Counted from the stretch's first letter, positions 8,185 through 17,130 are shown. The stretch is DNA of 56,179 bases from Candidatus Dependentiae bacterium (GCA_026389015.1 JAPLIR010000011.1:1-56179), one strand, 5' to 3'. Program-made: numbers and translations. The notes: a model not told the origin generated them from the sequence alone.

Positions 8185-8310
8185 CGTAAAACTCTCCAAA
8201 ACATTTTTTATGAAAACACTATCTGTCACAATAATAACAAAACAGTCTCAACAAAAATAGTTTTAAATTCAATTTTACGGCTTGACGCTTTTGTAAGAAA
8301 TTACGTGTCT

Positions 8311-8694
8311 TTATGTTTTAAAATTCTGTAGTTCAACCATATCAGCCTGCTGTTGTTCATACATTTTTTGTAACTCTTTGAATCGAAAATCACTTGCCTC
8401 AGTAGTATAAATATCCCCGCGGCTATCTTGAACATTGTAGTGACAACTCACTATTTCTTTTCTTCTGCCACTTAAAATTTTCAATGCTATAAGTGTTGTT
8501 TTTGGCCCAACTAATTTGGTATAACAAACCCAATGAGCTCCATCTCCCGCCTGTCCTGTTGATAACGATACTAAATCTGAATGTGATAATTGCACGGCAT
8601 TTGCATCAGCCTTTTTTTCTGGTTCTTGATTCATACCCCATACATTCAAGACACTACTGAGCATTGAGACCAATAAAATATTATAATAATGCAT
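8311..8694 (-). CDS. Small secreted protein, paralog array member 6
   Basis: A 127-residue protein starting MHYYNILLVSMLSSVLNVWG, a signal peptide ending like that of member 3 (VWG-M-N). An AGGGGG site precedes the ATG. It has AGDGAHWVCY, then KLVGPKTTL, and the signature F-K-E-L-Q-K-M-Y-E-Q-Q-Q-A near the end. No known domain is recognised. Confidence 0.72.
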   Translation of the reverse strand: MHYYNILLVSMLSSVLNVWGMNQEPEKKADANAVQLSHSDLVSLSTGQAGDGAHWVCYTKLVGPKTTLIALKILSGRRKEIVSCHYNVQDSRGDIYTTEASDFRFKELQKMYEQQQADMVELQNFKT

Positions 8695-8726
8695 GGTAAC
8701 AACCCCCTAAACCATGTTTAATACAT

Positions 8727-9143
8727 CTACTTATTCTTTTTGCATTTTACTACAAAATATTCGTCTAATTCAATACTTTCATGAGATTCGACGTCATAAG
8801 GCAAATCTTCAACACCTTCAAGGGCTAAAGCTTGAATCTGCAATCCGTACATTCTTCTCAGCGCATAAAAATTAGTTGTTGGTATCGGATCAATAATATA
8901 ACTGCCTGATTCAGCAAGCCAACGTTGTTTGCGACACTGCAAAGTAAAGGACGTATTATTGTACAAAGCACCACATACAAGACATTCGTGATTATTTAGA
9001 AATTGTATATAGGTGGTAGATTTTATTGAACCATCTGCGGCTCGAGAAATACTTTGTTGAACCCAGCTTTGCATACCAAAAAGATTTGACCCGGCGCATA
9101 CTATAAGACTCATGAAAAATATTCTATGTTGACGATGCATCAT
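8727..9143 (-). CDS. Small secreted protein, paralog array member 7
   Basis: A 138-residue protein starting MMHRQHRIFFMSLIVCAGSNLFG, a signal peptide, with an AAAGGG site upstream. It contains AADGSIKSTTY, a Cys pair in ECLVCG, and the signature F-Y-A-L-R-R-M-Y-G-L-Q-I-Q, followed by an acidic tail of about 40 residues. Length and tail differ from the other members. Function unknown. Confidence 0.7.
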   Translation of the reverse strand: MMHRQHRIFFMSLIVCAGSNLFGMQSWVQQSISRAADGSIKSTTYIQFLNNHECLVCGALYNNTSFTLQCRKQRWLAESGSYIIDPIPTTNFYALRRMYGLQIQALALEGVEDLPYDVESHESIELDEYFVVKCKKNK

Positions 9144-9234
9144 ATCATTGCCCTTTCCAATATTTTCAGACTCAAAGATCCAACCTTATTGGTGTACCAC
9201 GTGCATCAATACAAAGCAAGATTCGGCTAAAATC

Positions 9235-9274
9235 AAAAAAAATACCGCAGTAGAAATGGTCTTTCTACTGCGGC
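9235..9274 (-). terminator. Rho-independent terminator after array member 8 and leuS
   Basis: On the minus strand CCGCAGTAGAAA pairs perfectly with TTTCTACTGCGG, followed by an A/T-rich tail with six T. It ends the leuS-array member 8 unit. Confidence 0.8.
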
Positions 9275-9315
9275 TTATTATATTCTTTAACGTTCTGTGG
9301 GATTACTCACCAACC

Positions 9316-9717
9316 CTATTGGTCATCATCAGACAGATACAATAATGATGTCGCTGGTGATTTTGGCGAGGATAATGGCGATGCCGCCTGCTGCCTTTCA
9401 TACTGTCCTTTGAGTATATCAAAAAAAGCTGAATCTCTTCCCCTCTTAGGAATTAAGAGAGTAGCAATAGTTCCCTTGTTATCCACTTTAGATAAGCTTC
9501 CCCATTCTATACAAAATGGTTTCTCCTCAAATCGACCACGCACTTTTTTTTGCGCTATAATAATACTGTTTACGTTATTATACTGCGCAAAGCTAATCAC
9601 TAAAGAGCCATCAGGCAAGACTCTTTTAGCTCTTAACACCTCATTATCCATACCCGACAATCGAACATTCACAACCAATATAACTATCCATAATTTTGTA
9701 TGCCATAGATGAATCAT
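9316..9717 (-). CDS. Small secreted protein, paralog array member 8
   Basis: A 133-residue protein starting [22 protein letters not shown], a probable signal peptide. Its ATG overlaps the leuS stop by one base (TAATG), so it is probably made by coupled translation, unlike the other members, which have their own leaders. It has LPDGSLVISF near the start and the signature F-D-I-L-K-G-Q-Y-E-R-Q-Q-A, followed by a Ser/Pro-rich tail ending in DDDQ. Function unknown. Confidence 0.72.
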   Translation of the reverse strand: MIHLWHTKLWIVILVVNVRLSGMDNEVLRAKRVLPDGSLVISFAQYNNVNSIIIAQKKVRGRFEEKPFCIEWGSLSKVDNKGTIATLLIPKRGRDSAFFDILKGQYERQQAASPLSSPKSPATSLLYLSDDDQ

Positions 9718-12152
9718 TATTTAATCACAAAGTTAATTAATCGATCTTTTACAAAAATAACTTTAACAACTTCTTTACCTTCAAGCCATTTTGCAATAAG
9801 CCCTTCAGCCTCTGCTTGCACATCGCCTTGCACCGTACCACGTTGGGCAATCAAGTCGCCACGCAGTTTGCCGTTCACTTGAATTGCAAGAGTCAGTTCG
9901 TTTTCAACGGCTAGTGCAGAGTCGTACATTGGCCAGGCACAATCTTGCAATTGTTTGCCAAGCAAAGCTTGAGCCAATTCACTTGCCATGTGCGGCGCCA
10001 TGACCGAAAGCGAAGCAATGATTTTTTCAATTGAATCTTTGTTCAATTTCATAGAACCAGCATGAGCTTCATTGAGCCATTCCATGAATGCAGAAATCGC
10101 CGTATTTGGTTTGAAGTTGCCAATTCGCGCTTGAAATTCTTTTAAGAATCTATGCAAACGACGCGTCACTTTTTCATCTTCTGATTCACTGGTCATTGCA
10201 TTGGACAAATAATCAAACAAGCGATTTAAGAATCTTCGAACGCCTTCAAGACCATTATCTTGCCATTCACAATCAAGTTCTGGCGGTCCCATGAAGAGCA
10301 TATATAAACGCAATACATCAGAACCGTATTGCTCAACCATGTCGTCCGGATTGACTACGTTGCCTTTAGATTTCGACATCTTTTCAACAAGACCTGATTT
10401 TTCTGAATATTTAAGCACCATGCCTTGATTAAACAAATGGGTAAACGGCTCATCAAATGGCACATGACCAAGATCGTACAACACTTTGACATAAAAACGT
10501 GCGTACAATAAATGTAAAATAGCATGTTCAATACCACCAACATACAAATCAACCGGCAACCAATAATTCATGTCTTGAGGTGTCCATGGTTTGTCAGCTA
10601 AATGTGGATTTGGATAGCGCAAGAAATACCAGCAGGATCCAGCCCATTGTGGCATGGTATTGGTTTCACGCTTTGCCGGTCCAGAACATTGTGGACAAGG
10701 CGTATTCACCCACCAATCAATAGCAGCTAATGGTGACTCACCGGTGCCTGTTGGTTGATATGATTCAACATCAGGCAACTCAACCGGTAATTGATTTTCT
10801 GGTACTGGTACAACACCACATGTTTTGCAATGAACTAATGGAATTGGCTCACCCCAATACCGCTGACGAGAAAACACCCAATCGCGTAATTTATAATGCA
10901 CTTTGCTCTCTGCCAAGCCCTTGCTCAATAAGAAATCAACAATCGCTTTGTTGCCGTTTTCAAATGCAGAGAGTCCGTCAAATTGACCACTGTTGATGAG
11001 AACACCATCGCCGGTATAGGCTGCAGTGAGTTTGCCATCATTACCACGAACCACTTCTGGAGCATCAATGACTTGCACGACAGGTAATCCATAATGCGCT
11101 GCAAAATCAAAATCACGTTGATCGTGAGCAGGCACTCCCATGACAATACCAGTACCATAATTTTTTAATACATAGTCGGTCACATAGATTGGCACTTGAA
11201 CGTTAGTGACAGGATTGGTAGCATAGGCACCTGAAAATACACCTTCTTTTTCTTTTAATGCTTCTTGTTTGTCAGTAATGCGTTGTTTAACGCGACCACA
11301 AAAACCATCAACTTCTGTTCTACGATCTTCGGGTACAATACGACGAATAACATCGTGATCGGGAGCAATGGCAAGGAAGGTCACGCCACACAATGTTTCA
11401 GCACACGTGGTGAATACCGGAAGATCAAGCTCAGCACCATCAAACGTTTTGGTTTTGAAGATAATGTTGGCGCCTTCGCTTTTTCCAATCCAATGCTGTT
11501 GCATGAGTTTAACTTTTTCAGGCCAATCAAGTTTATCAAGGCCAGTCAATAATTTTTCGGCGTAATCAGTAATACGCAACACCCATTGTCTAATGTTTCG
11601 CTGCTCAACCTGTGTACCGCAACGATCACAAGCGCCGTTGACTACTTCTTCGTTGGCAAGGCCGGTTAGGCACGAGGTACACCAGTTGATAGGCATATTG
11701 GATTCGTATGCTAGCCCAGCATTATACATTTGCAAAAAGATCCACTGCGTCCATTTATAATAATGGGCATCCGTGGTATTAACTTCTTTATCCCAATCAT
11801 AAATGGCAGCAATTGCTTGCAACTGTTTTTTGAAGTTTGCAATGTTGCTCGCGGTGCCAATTTTTGGGTGAATACCTTTTTTAATCGCATCATTTTCTGC
11901 TGGTAACCCGAAAGCATCCCAACCCATGGGGTGCAAAACATTATACCCTTCAAGCCACTTAATGCGCGCGTAGACATCAGACAGCACATAGCCGCGCCAG
12001 TGGCCGACATGCAACCCTGACCCTGAAGGATACGGAAACATATCTAAAACATAATATTTTTTACCACTACCCGTTGGCTTAGTTTTTGCGGGTGGGTTGT
12101 TTTGCCACATCTCTTGCCATTTTTTTTCTATACCTTGAACATCATAACTCAT
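9717..12152 (-). CDS. leuS: Leucyl-tRNA synthetase
   Basis: Charges tRNA-Leu in the cytosol. The protein of about 811 residues shows the class I signature [16 protein letters not shown] (HIGH-type HVGH), a zinc-type insertion ([14 protein letters not shown], then CDRCG), a CP1 editing domain ([20 protein letters not shown] and the [13 protein letters not shown] region), [17 protein letters not shown], and the catalytic KMSKSKGN followed by VVNPDD. Length is near the family norm. I chose the ATG at 12152 ([13 protein letters not shown]) with an AAAGGA site; the frame can also start at a TTG five codons earlier. A probable promoter lies at 12208-12235. Confidence 0.98.
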   Translation of the reverse strand: MSYDVQGIEKKWQEMWQNNPPAKTKPTGSGKKYYVLDMFPYPSGSGLHVGHWRGYVLSDVYARIKWLEGYNVLHPMGWDAFGLPAENDAIKKGIHPKIGTASNIANFKKQLQAIAAIYDWDKEVNTTDAHYYKWTQWIFLQMYNAGLAYESNMPINWCTSCLTGLANEEVVNGACDRCGTQVEQRNIRQWVLRITDYAEKLLTGLDKLDWPEKVKLMQQHWIGKSEGANIIFKTKTFDGAELDLPVFTTCAETLCGVTFLAIAPDHDVIRRIVPEDRRTEVDGFCGRVKQRITDKQEALKEKEGVFSGAYATNPVTNVQVPIYVTDYVLKNYGTGIVMGVPAHDQRDFDFAAHYGLPVVQVIDAPEVVRGNDGKLTAAYTGDGVLINSGQFDGLSAFENGNKAIVDFLLSKGLAESKVHYKLRDWVFSRQRYWGEPIPLVHCKTCGVVPVPENQLPVELPDVESYQPTGTGESPLAAIDWWVNTPCPQCSGPAKRETNTMPQWAGSCWYFLRYPNPHLADKPWTPQDMNYWLPVDLYVGGIEHAILHLLYARFYVKVLYDLGHVPFDEPFTHLFNQGMVLKYSEKSGLVEKMSKSKGNVVNPDDMVEQYGSDVLRLYMLFMGPPELDCEWQDNGLEGVRRFLNRLFDYLSNAMTSESEDEKVTRRLHRFLKEFQARIGNFKPNTAISAFMEWLNEAHAGSMKLNKDSIEKIIASLSVMAPHMASELAQALLGKQLQDCAWPMYDSALAVENELTLAIQVNGKLRGDLIAQRGTVQGDVQAEAEGLIAKWLEGKEVVKVIFVKDRLINFVIK

Positions 12153-12207
12153 TGGATTCCTTTGCAAACAAAGTGATAGGGAGATGATAGTAATCTAGCA
12201 TAAAACG

Positions 12208-12235
12208 AGTATAATTACAGCATCGCCAAACACAA
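12208..12235 (-). promoter_or_regulatory. leuS promoter overlapping a divergent -10
   Basis: On the minus strand TTGTGT (12235-12230) and TATACT (12213-12208) are 16 nt apart, ahead of leuS. On the plus strand a TATAAT at 12210-12215 occupies the same bases and could serve the divergent Nudix gene at 12254, though its -35 is weak. The two polymerase sites would be mutually exclusive if both are real. Confidence 0.5.
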
Positions 12236-12253
12236 ACCAAAAGGAATATATTC

Positions 12254-12877
12254 ATGACAACGCCAGTCACGTCACAACAAAACGCAATTGCCCACAAATA
12301 CGATGAAAACATTCTTGTTGTGCAACGCACACACTTATTCCCTGATGGCGCATGGCATGGATTAAAACAAATAGATTTTGCGCACTACACACAAATTATT
12401 CAAGACAATAAAGAATTTTTGCCACGAACGCACATGGAACTCGACCCACGATTCAAACAAATTATTCCCTACCTGGTTTTTGAGCATGAAGGCCGCTACT
12501 TTTTAATGCAACGGCAAGCAAAGGCATCAGAACAACGACTTAAAAATAAATTTACGTTGGGAATTGGTGGCCACGTACGCGAAGAAGATTTAACCGATGG
12601 CGCGTCAATTTTCGATTGGGCCAAACGAGAATTTCATGAAGAAGTAGATTATTCAGGAAGTCTGACTATCAAGCCCTTGGGCATTTTAAATGATGATTCT
12701 AATGAAGTTGGCCAGGTGCACATTGGCTTTGTTTTGTTATTGCAAGGCGACTCAGACCAAATTAGCATTAAGTCTGAACTTAAAAGTGGCAATCTTGTTT
12801 CTATAGAAGAATGCGCCGCACTTGGCGACGCACTCGAATCTTGGAGTCAAGAAGTAGTTAATTTTTTAAAGAAATAG
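12254..12877 (+). CDS. Nudix hydrolase
   Basis: A 207-residue protein. IIPYLVFEHEGRYFLMQR at about 70-87 begins the Nudix fold and GIGGHVREED...REFHEEV at about 103-131 is a Nudix box with a longer spacer between the first Glu and REFHEE than the classic G-x5-E-x7-REUXEE. Nudix enzymes hydrolyse nucleoside diphosphates linked to another group; the substrate cannot be read here. The ATG follows an AAAAGGAA site. Its 3' end overlaps the convergent methyltransferase-Nudix gene by 12 nt. The last ~50 nt are found again in degenerate form at 15864-15914. Confidence 0.9.
   Translation: MTTPVTSQQNAIAHKYDENILVVQRTHLFPDGAWHGLKQIDFAHYTQIIQDNKEFLPRTHMELDPRFKQIIPYLVFEHEGRYFLMQRQAKASEQRLKNKFTLGIGGHVREEDLTDGASIFDWAKREFHEEVDYSGSLTIKPLGILNDDSNEVGQVHIGFVLLLQGDSDQISIKSELKSGNLVSIEECAALGDALESWSQEVVNFLKK
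12828..12877 (+). repeat. Direct repeat, copy 1 (Nudix gene 3' end)
   Basis: The functional copy of a ~50-bp sequence encoding LESWSQEVVNFLKK and the stop. A degenerate copy in the same orientation lies at 15864-15914, so the repeats bracket the methyltransferase-Nudix and adenylate kinase genes. Confidence 0.75.
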
Positions 12878-14944
12878 CTGCCGAATAATAACGGGTAAAT
12901 CATCTTTAGACTTATCACCTGCTGCAAGCCGCTCTAAAACTTCAGACGGTTTTAACCAAAAAGACTCAGTAAAATCATCGGTATTATACTGCGGCGCTTT
13001 GTTGGTACGCAAAAGATATACTCGCATAAAAGCAGACGTGCCATGCTTTTGTGGATTGAGTGACCCAAGACATTCATAAGAACTCGAGTTCGCGTCAATA
13101 CGGAGCTCTTCCATTAATTCTCGAGAAAATGCTTGTTCATACGTCTCACCAGCTGACACATGTCCGCCCATACTCGCATCAAAACACAAAGGGAAAAGAC
13201 GCTTATTAGCAGCTCTACGCGGAATCCACAACTGACCCTTATCATTCATGACAAATGCATTAACTACGCGAAAATTTGATGTTTTATCGGCATAAACTTT
13301 CGAACGCAATTGCTGACCAATTACCTGGTCATTTGAATCAACAACATCGAGAAGCTCATCTGCATGAGAACTCTCCCAGGCAGCATAATACTTCTTGGCA
13401 CCATCAACCCATTCACGTACTCGCGGGTACTCCATGGGACCTTCTTCTATTATTTTTTCACACACTGCAATAGCGTCTTTTAATAACATTTTACAAAAGT
13501 GAACTACGCGTTTGCCATCTTTAACGGTGATGGAATATCCCAACGCATCACGTACTTCTAAAGAATTATTCAGCACCTCTGTATAACAAAGACGATCAAC
13601 AAACTTATTATGATTTTCACTCAATGGACACAACACGTACAGATCGCCACCTTGATTTTTTTGTTGTGCTGCCGCTAAGGTAAGTGATAGAACTTTGGCA
13701 ATCAACTCGTCAGCAGAATGATAAAAATAAAATTCTTCACCTTCACGCTTAAGCCACTGCGCATGAGTTATATCCTTTTTATCAACCACGCCATTAAACT
13801 TATCGAATAGCTGATTAATATCGTCATATAACATGCCAAAAACACGGTAATCAACCAAACAATCTCCATTATTAAGAGCGATAATATGATGTCCTGGATC
13901 AAAGTCATATTTTCTCAACAGGCTACGCAACTGACTTTCCTTAATTCTCGATGAGAAATGCAAAGGAATGCCAAACTCTAGCACTTGACTATTGCTATTA
14001 ATTTCTTGATCAAGAGCATTTTTAACCACATGGTTAATCTTGCCATCACAAATCTGCCCATTAGATTTCACTAAAAAATTATTAAACAAAGAAGCCGTGC
14101 TATGCGCCAAGTAACTAGTCGTATATAAATTAGAACCTATTACCGGTATAGACCTTACAAAAACTAATGGGTTACAATCATGCAAATAGGTTATATAGTG
14201 GCGTGCAAGTTCACGATACAAACCACAAGGCAATGTGAGACTGTACTGTCGAGAAAAATCAATATCATATGATGGCACACTTAAATATTCCTGATAGGTC
14301 AACCGCACTGGCTCGCATTCATTTTTTTTATAAAACACAAACCGCACATCATCAGTAGAATATAAACTCATTTTTCTACCCGCTCGCGCCAAACCACTTC
14401 GCTTGTGATCTAGGAACTTATACAAAAAGACATGAGCGAATAAACTCATCGTCTTACTCTTTAAGCGAACCGAAACAACCATGTTTTTATCTGTTACACA
14501 TTCTGGATCTCGATACACCAGAATGCCGCTGGGTTTAAGCGTTCTGAAAACTTCTCCAAAGAACTTTTCCATGCCTTCAAAGCCACCTGCATAAGAAATT
14601 ATTTCATGCAACACTGAAGACGCATTAATACCATCTAATGAGGCATCTTGAAAGCTGCTCATATCTATTGCATTAAGCTGTTGCAATTTGAGACATGGAC
14701 CAACTTGGGCACCAATATACTTTTTTAAACCAGGATGACGTACCGGCAATGCTTTTAATATGTTTTCATCTATATCTGAAGCAATCAAGGTAGTGCGAGC
14801 CGTAGCAGACATTTTTTCCAACATCGAAGCAATAGGATCGCCCCCTGTGCCTATTTCCAAATAGGTGCCTTCAGGCTTTTCCAATATATAAGGCAATATC
14901 CCAATTTTTTCTTGAGTATTATAAATTTGGACATTCAGTATCAA
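12866..14944 (-). CDS. Fusion: class I methyltransferase-like domain + Nudix hydrolase
   Basis: A protein of about 692 residues. The N-terminal ~170 residues look like a class I SAM methyltransferase: YLEIGTGGDPIASMLEKM (motif I), an acidic strand end (IASDIDEN), and FRTLKPSGILVYRDPE. The middle ~350 residues match nothing I recognise. The C-terminal ~170 residues are a Nudix domain with a perfect box at 593-616 (GGHVSAGE...SRELMEELRID), preceded by ELLDVVDSNDQVIGQ, as in isopentenyl-diphosphate isomerase-like Nudix proteins. The start is unclear: TTG at 14944 follows directly after a stop, lacks a ribosome site, and lies inside the adenylate kinase 3' end. Activity of the whole is unknown. 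Confidence 0.75.
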   Translation of the reverse strand: MILNVQIYNTQEKIGILPYILEKPEGTYLEIGTGGDPIASMLEKMSATARTTLIASDIDENILKALPVRHPGLKKYIGAQVGPCLKLQQLNAIDMSSFQDASLDGINASSVLHEIISYAGGFEGMEKFFGEVFRTLKPSGILVYRDPECVTDKNMVVSVRLKSKTMSLFAHVFLYKFLDHKRSGLARAGRKMSLYSTDDVRFVFYKKNECEPVRLTYQEYLSVPSYDIDFSRQYSLTLPCGLYRELARHYITYLHDCNPLVFVRSIPVIGSNLYTTSYLAHSTASLFNNFLVKSNGQICDGKINHVVKNALDQEINSNSQVLEFGIPLHFSSRIKESQLRSLLRKYDFDPGHHIIALNNGDCLVDYRVFGMLYDDINQLFDKFNGVVDKKDITHAQWLKREGEEFYFYHSADELIAKVLSLTLAAAQQKNQGGDLYVLCPLSENHNKFVDRLCYTEVLNNSLEVRDALGYSITVKDGKRVVHFCKMLLKDAIAVCEKIIEEGPMEYPRVREWVDGAKKYYAAWESSHADELLDVVDSNDQVIGQQLRSKVYADKTSNFRVVNAFVMNDKGQLWIPRRAANKRLFPLCFDASMGGHVSAGETYEQAFSRELMEELRIDANSSSYECLGSLNPQKHGTSAFMRVYLLRTNKAPQYNTDDFTESFWLKPSEVLERLAAGDKSKDDLPVIIRQLFL

Positions 14945-15590
14945 TCACATTGGTTTGATAGAATTCAGAAGCTTTTTTCATAAAAGGTTCTATGTTTGTA
15001 TGAAAGTACTCTAAACGCTTTACCACAATGTCTTGAGTGTCAGCCTTACGCTTACTTAACTCAGTGCCACAAGCATCACAGGTTTGCCCATCATGCGATG
15101 GCGCCAATACAGCATTGTAAACCTTAAAACAACCGGAGCAAATTTGACGATGGGCGATACGATTAATACACAAATCATCAGATGCAAGAAGTTGCACAAA
15201 GCAAACATCGTTAACCAATCAACGTTGTTGTAAAAAATTATACAAAAACTGAAATGCGAATTCGTTACGAGGAAATCCATCAATAATGAAAAAATTATTA
15301 TTGTCTAAAGCTTTTGATAGTTTTTCGCCTACTAAAGCGCAGGTTGTTTCCTCATCAACATAGTCACCCCTGTCAACAATTGCTTGTATTCTTTTGCCAA
15401 GTTCAGTTTGTTGCTTGATCTCATCTCGATACATATCTCCTGGACAAATTTGAATGTATCCATACTTTTCAACCATATACTGTGAAAAAGTTCCCTTGCC
15501 ACTACCGGGCGCAGATAGAAGAACGAAATGCTTTAATCCAAACGACTGATGAACCACTAAACACAAAAATAGTACTGCTATTTTTTTCAT
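14919..15590 (-). pseudogene. adk: Adenylate kinase with signal peptide, interrupted by in-frame TGA
   Basis: Translation from ATG 15590 (strong AGGAGG site) gives a signal peptide (MKKIAVLFLCLVVHQSFG) and then adenylate kinase: APGSGKGTFSQ P-loop, CPGDMYRDEI, GDYVDEET, FIIDGFPRNEF. A TGA at 15221-15219 interrupts after FLQQR; the same frame then continues with LASDD, RIAHRQICSGC...CDACG (zinc-binding LID) and the C-terminal helix to 14919. A CGA (Arg) to TGA change would explain it. Options are pseudogene, readthrough, or reinitiation at the TTG directly after the stop. Adenylate kinase interconverts ATP, AMP and ADP in the cytosol, so an exported form is odd and could act on host nucleotides. 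Confidence 0.88.
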
Positions 15591-15915
15591 AATAAAGCCT
15601 CCTGTAGATTTTAAAATAATATTCTTTCCAACGGCTTTACTACTACCCAAAACACACGCAAAGAGATCACTATAAAAAACAACAATGAAGCAATCGATTA
15701 TTGCTATAAATTGAAATCAATACGCTTTTTCATTTTTAATAAATATACAAAAAGAATTCAGAATTGGCAAGCACCATAGTCAATAAAGCGATTATTAAAA
15801 TTCAGCTTGAAATTTTACATAGGGCGCGGGCGATCAAATAATATCAAAACAGCATCATACACAGCGAGACACTCAAATCTTGGAGTCAAGAAGTGGTTAA
15901 TTTATTAAAAAATAA
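15591..15915. other. Intergenic stretch with a gene remnant
   Basis: About 325 nt without an intact gene. It holds the leader of the adenylate kinase gene (AGGAGG at its left end), AT-rich sequence with no clear hairpin, and at 15864-15914 a remnant of the Nudix gene 3' end on the plus strand. Confidence 0.6.
15864..15914 (+). pseudogene. Degenerate second copy of the Nudix gene 3' end
   Basis: The sequence around ACTCAAATCTTGGAGTCAAG matches the Nudix gene 3' end at 12828-12877 with only a few substitutions over ~50 nt, and still reads LKSWSQEVVNLLKN before a stop. Nothing upstream matches the rest of the Nudix gene. It is a fragment left by a duplication or by insertion of the intervening block. 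Confidence 0.75.
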
Positions 15916-16524
15916 TTACTTTAAAAAATCATCCGAGTCAGGAAAATACTCCAAGGGAAACATTGTATTTTCCGATCCTTTTTTAATGGGATGACCCACG
16001 TCAAAAAAATCGGGATCTTGAGCTAATGCCGACACGTGCACAACGTGTCGATTAGGTGAGCACAAATCATTAAGCAGCTCAATATAATCATAGCCCTGAG
16101 GGCCTGCTAAAATTTGGGAAATTTTAGTAGATAAATCTGATGTAGGCACAGTAGCAACAAGAGATTCAAAGTCAACAACGCTATTATTATAACAAGTATG
16201 CCCTGTAGTGGGACAGAAATTTTCTGTTGATTTACAAATTTGACAAAGAGATACCGCTTCTTTACTGCTCAATGTAGCTAGTGCACCAAATAAATTACCA
16301 CAATCACACCAATAGTACTTGGTGCCATGCATAATTTTTTTGTGTTCAAAAAAAGGCTTAAGGGCAGAAAATGTTTGGCCACACCCTATACGGTCACAAA
16401 TAATTTTTTTAGAAACCGCTACGTGTTGGTTTTGGTTGCTATTGTCCATAGCGCTATACCCACATGGCAACACAAAAGCAAAGCCCATTATTACTCTGAT
16501 CATTACCTTTATATACTTATGCAT
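15916..16524 (-). CDS. Secreted protein with a C2H2-like zinc finger
   Basis: About 202 residues. From the ATG at 16524 (GGATAGG site) the N terminus MHKYIKVMIRVIMGFAFVLPCGYSA is a signal peptide. Next comes C-D-R-I-G-C-G-Q-T-F-S-A-L-K-P-F-F-E-H, then K-K-I-M-H: a Cys-x4-Cys-x12-His-x4-His zinc finger with the Phe and Leu positions of classic C2H2 fingers. More Cys pairs follow (WCDCG, CQIC). C2H2 fingers are mainly eukaryotic, so a host-directed role is possible. The rest is not recognised. Confidence 0.68.
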   Translation of the reverse strand: MHKYIKVMIRVIMGFAFVLPCGYSAMDNSNQNQHVAVSKKIICDRIGCGQTFSALKPFFEHKKIMHGTKYYWCDCGNLFGALATLSSKEAVSLCQICKSTENFCPTTGHTCYNNSVVDFESLVATVPTSDLSTKISQILAGPQGYDYIELLNDLCSPNRHVVHVSALAQDPDFFDVGHPIKKGSENTMFPLEYFPDSDDFLK

Positions 16525-16551
16525 AAACCTATCCCACAAAAAAAGTCATTA

Positions 16552-17130
16552 TTACATAATCAAACAACAGCACGTATCTTGAGCATCGTGTGGCATTTCA
16601 TACCCCGAAAATTCCTGGCTTATCTCTTGATAAGTATCCTCATTTCCTATGTCAAAGGTAGCAGCACCCAGAACATGAAGACATTCACGTCTTCGTATAA
16701 AATAATCTGCGCGCACTGCTCCTAAACGCTTAAGATTAACCTCCATGCCAGCTACAATAAGCAGCGCAAGGCACTGTGGTCTATTTTTATCCATTGCCAA
16801 TTTAATGAGATAATCATTGCGGGCCGCATGAGTTGTCACATCTGCTTTTTGCAATAACAAAGCATGCATCCATGTCGAATCATTAAGCAAAATAGCTCGC
16901 TCCAAATTATGCGTAGCCTCATTTTTTTGTAACTGCACCACCTTATGCAACTCAGTACAAACTAATTCAACTTGCCCCTTTAGATCTATCTTTTGCTCGT
17001 CATTCCTGCAAGTGACGGGTGATAATTCTACTGCGGCAGAAGATGACTGGTTCATTGCATGGCCAAAGCCCGAAGATAATAACAAACCCAACAAACAACA
17101 ATTCATACGTAGACGCATTACTTGATACAT
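16552..17130 (-). CDS. Secreted ankyrin-like protein ending in CaaX box CLIM
   Basis: A 192-residue protein with a signal peptide in the first ~25 residues (MNCCLLGLLLSSGFGHA). AGGGA precedes ATG 17130. Residues ~75-150 have an ankyrin-like helical pattern: LERAILLNDSTWMHALLLQKADVT, LIKLAMDKNRPQCLALLI. The C terminus is TCCCLIM. C-L-I-M is a textbook CaaX box (Met favours farnesyl transferase) and the extra cysteines resemble palmitoylation sites beside Ras CaaX boxes. Bacteria do not prenylate proteins, so such a box makes sense only if a eukaryotic host modifies it. It is paralogous to the next gene (17173-17811). Confidence 0.75.
   Translation of the reverse strand: MYQVMRLRMNCCLLGLLLSSGFGHAMNQSSSAAVELSPVTCRNDEQKIDLKGQVELVCTELHKVVQLQKNEATHNLERAILLNDSTWMHALLLQKADVTTHAARNDYLIKLAMDKNRPQCLALLIVAGMEVNLKRLGAVRADYFIRRRECLHVLGAATFDIGNEDTYQEISQEFSGYEMPHDAQDTCCCLIM

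Noticed and set aside
15219-15221. TGA read as Trp or selenocysteine in adenylate kinase
   Set aside because: Other genes in the window use TGA as a normal stop (for example 3356 and 17173), no stem follows, and adenylate kinase has no known Sec site.
15864-15914. A short functional plus-strand gene
   Set aside because: It is only the tail of a Nudix gene with no start, ribosome site or upstream coding similarity.
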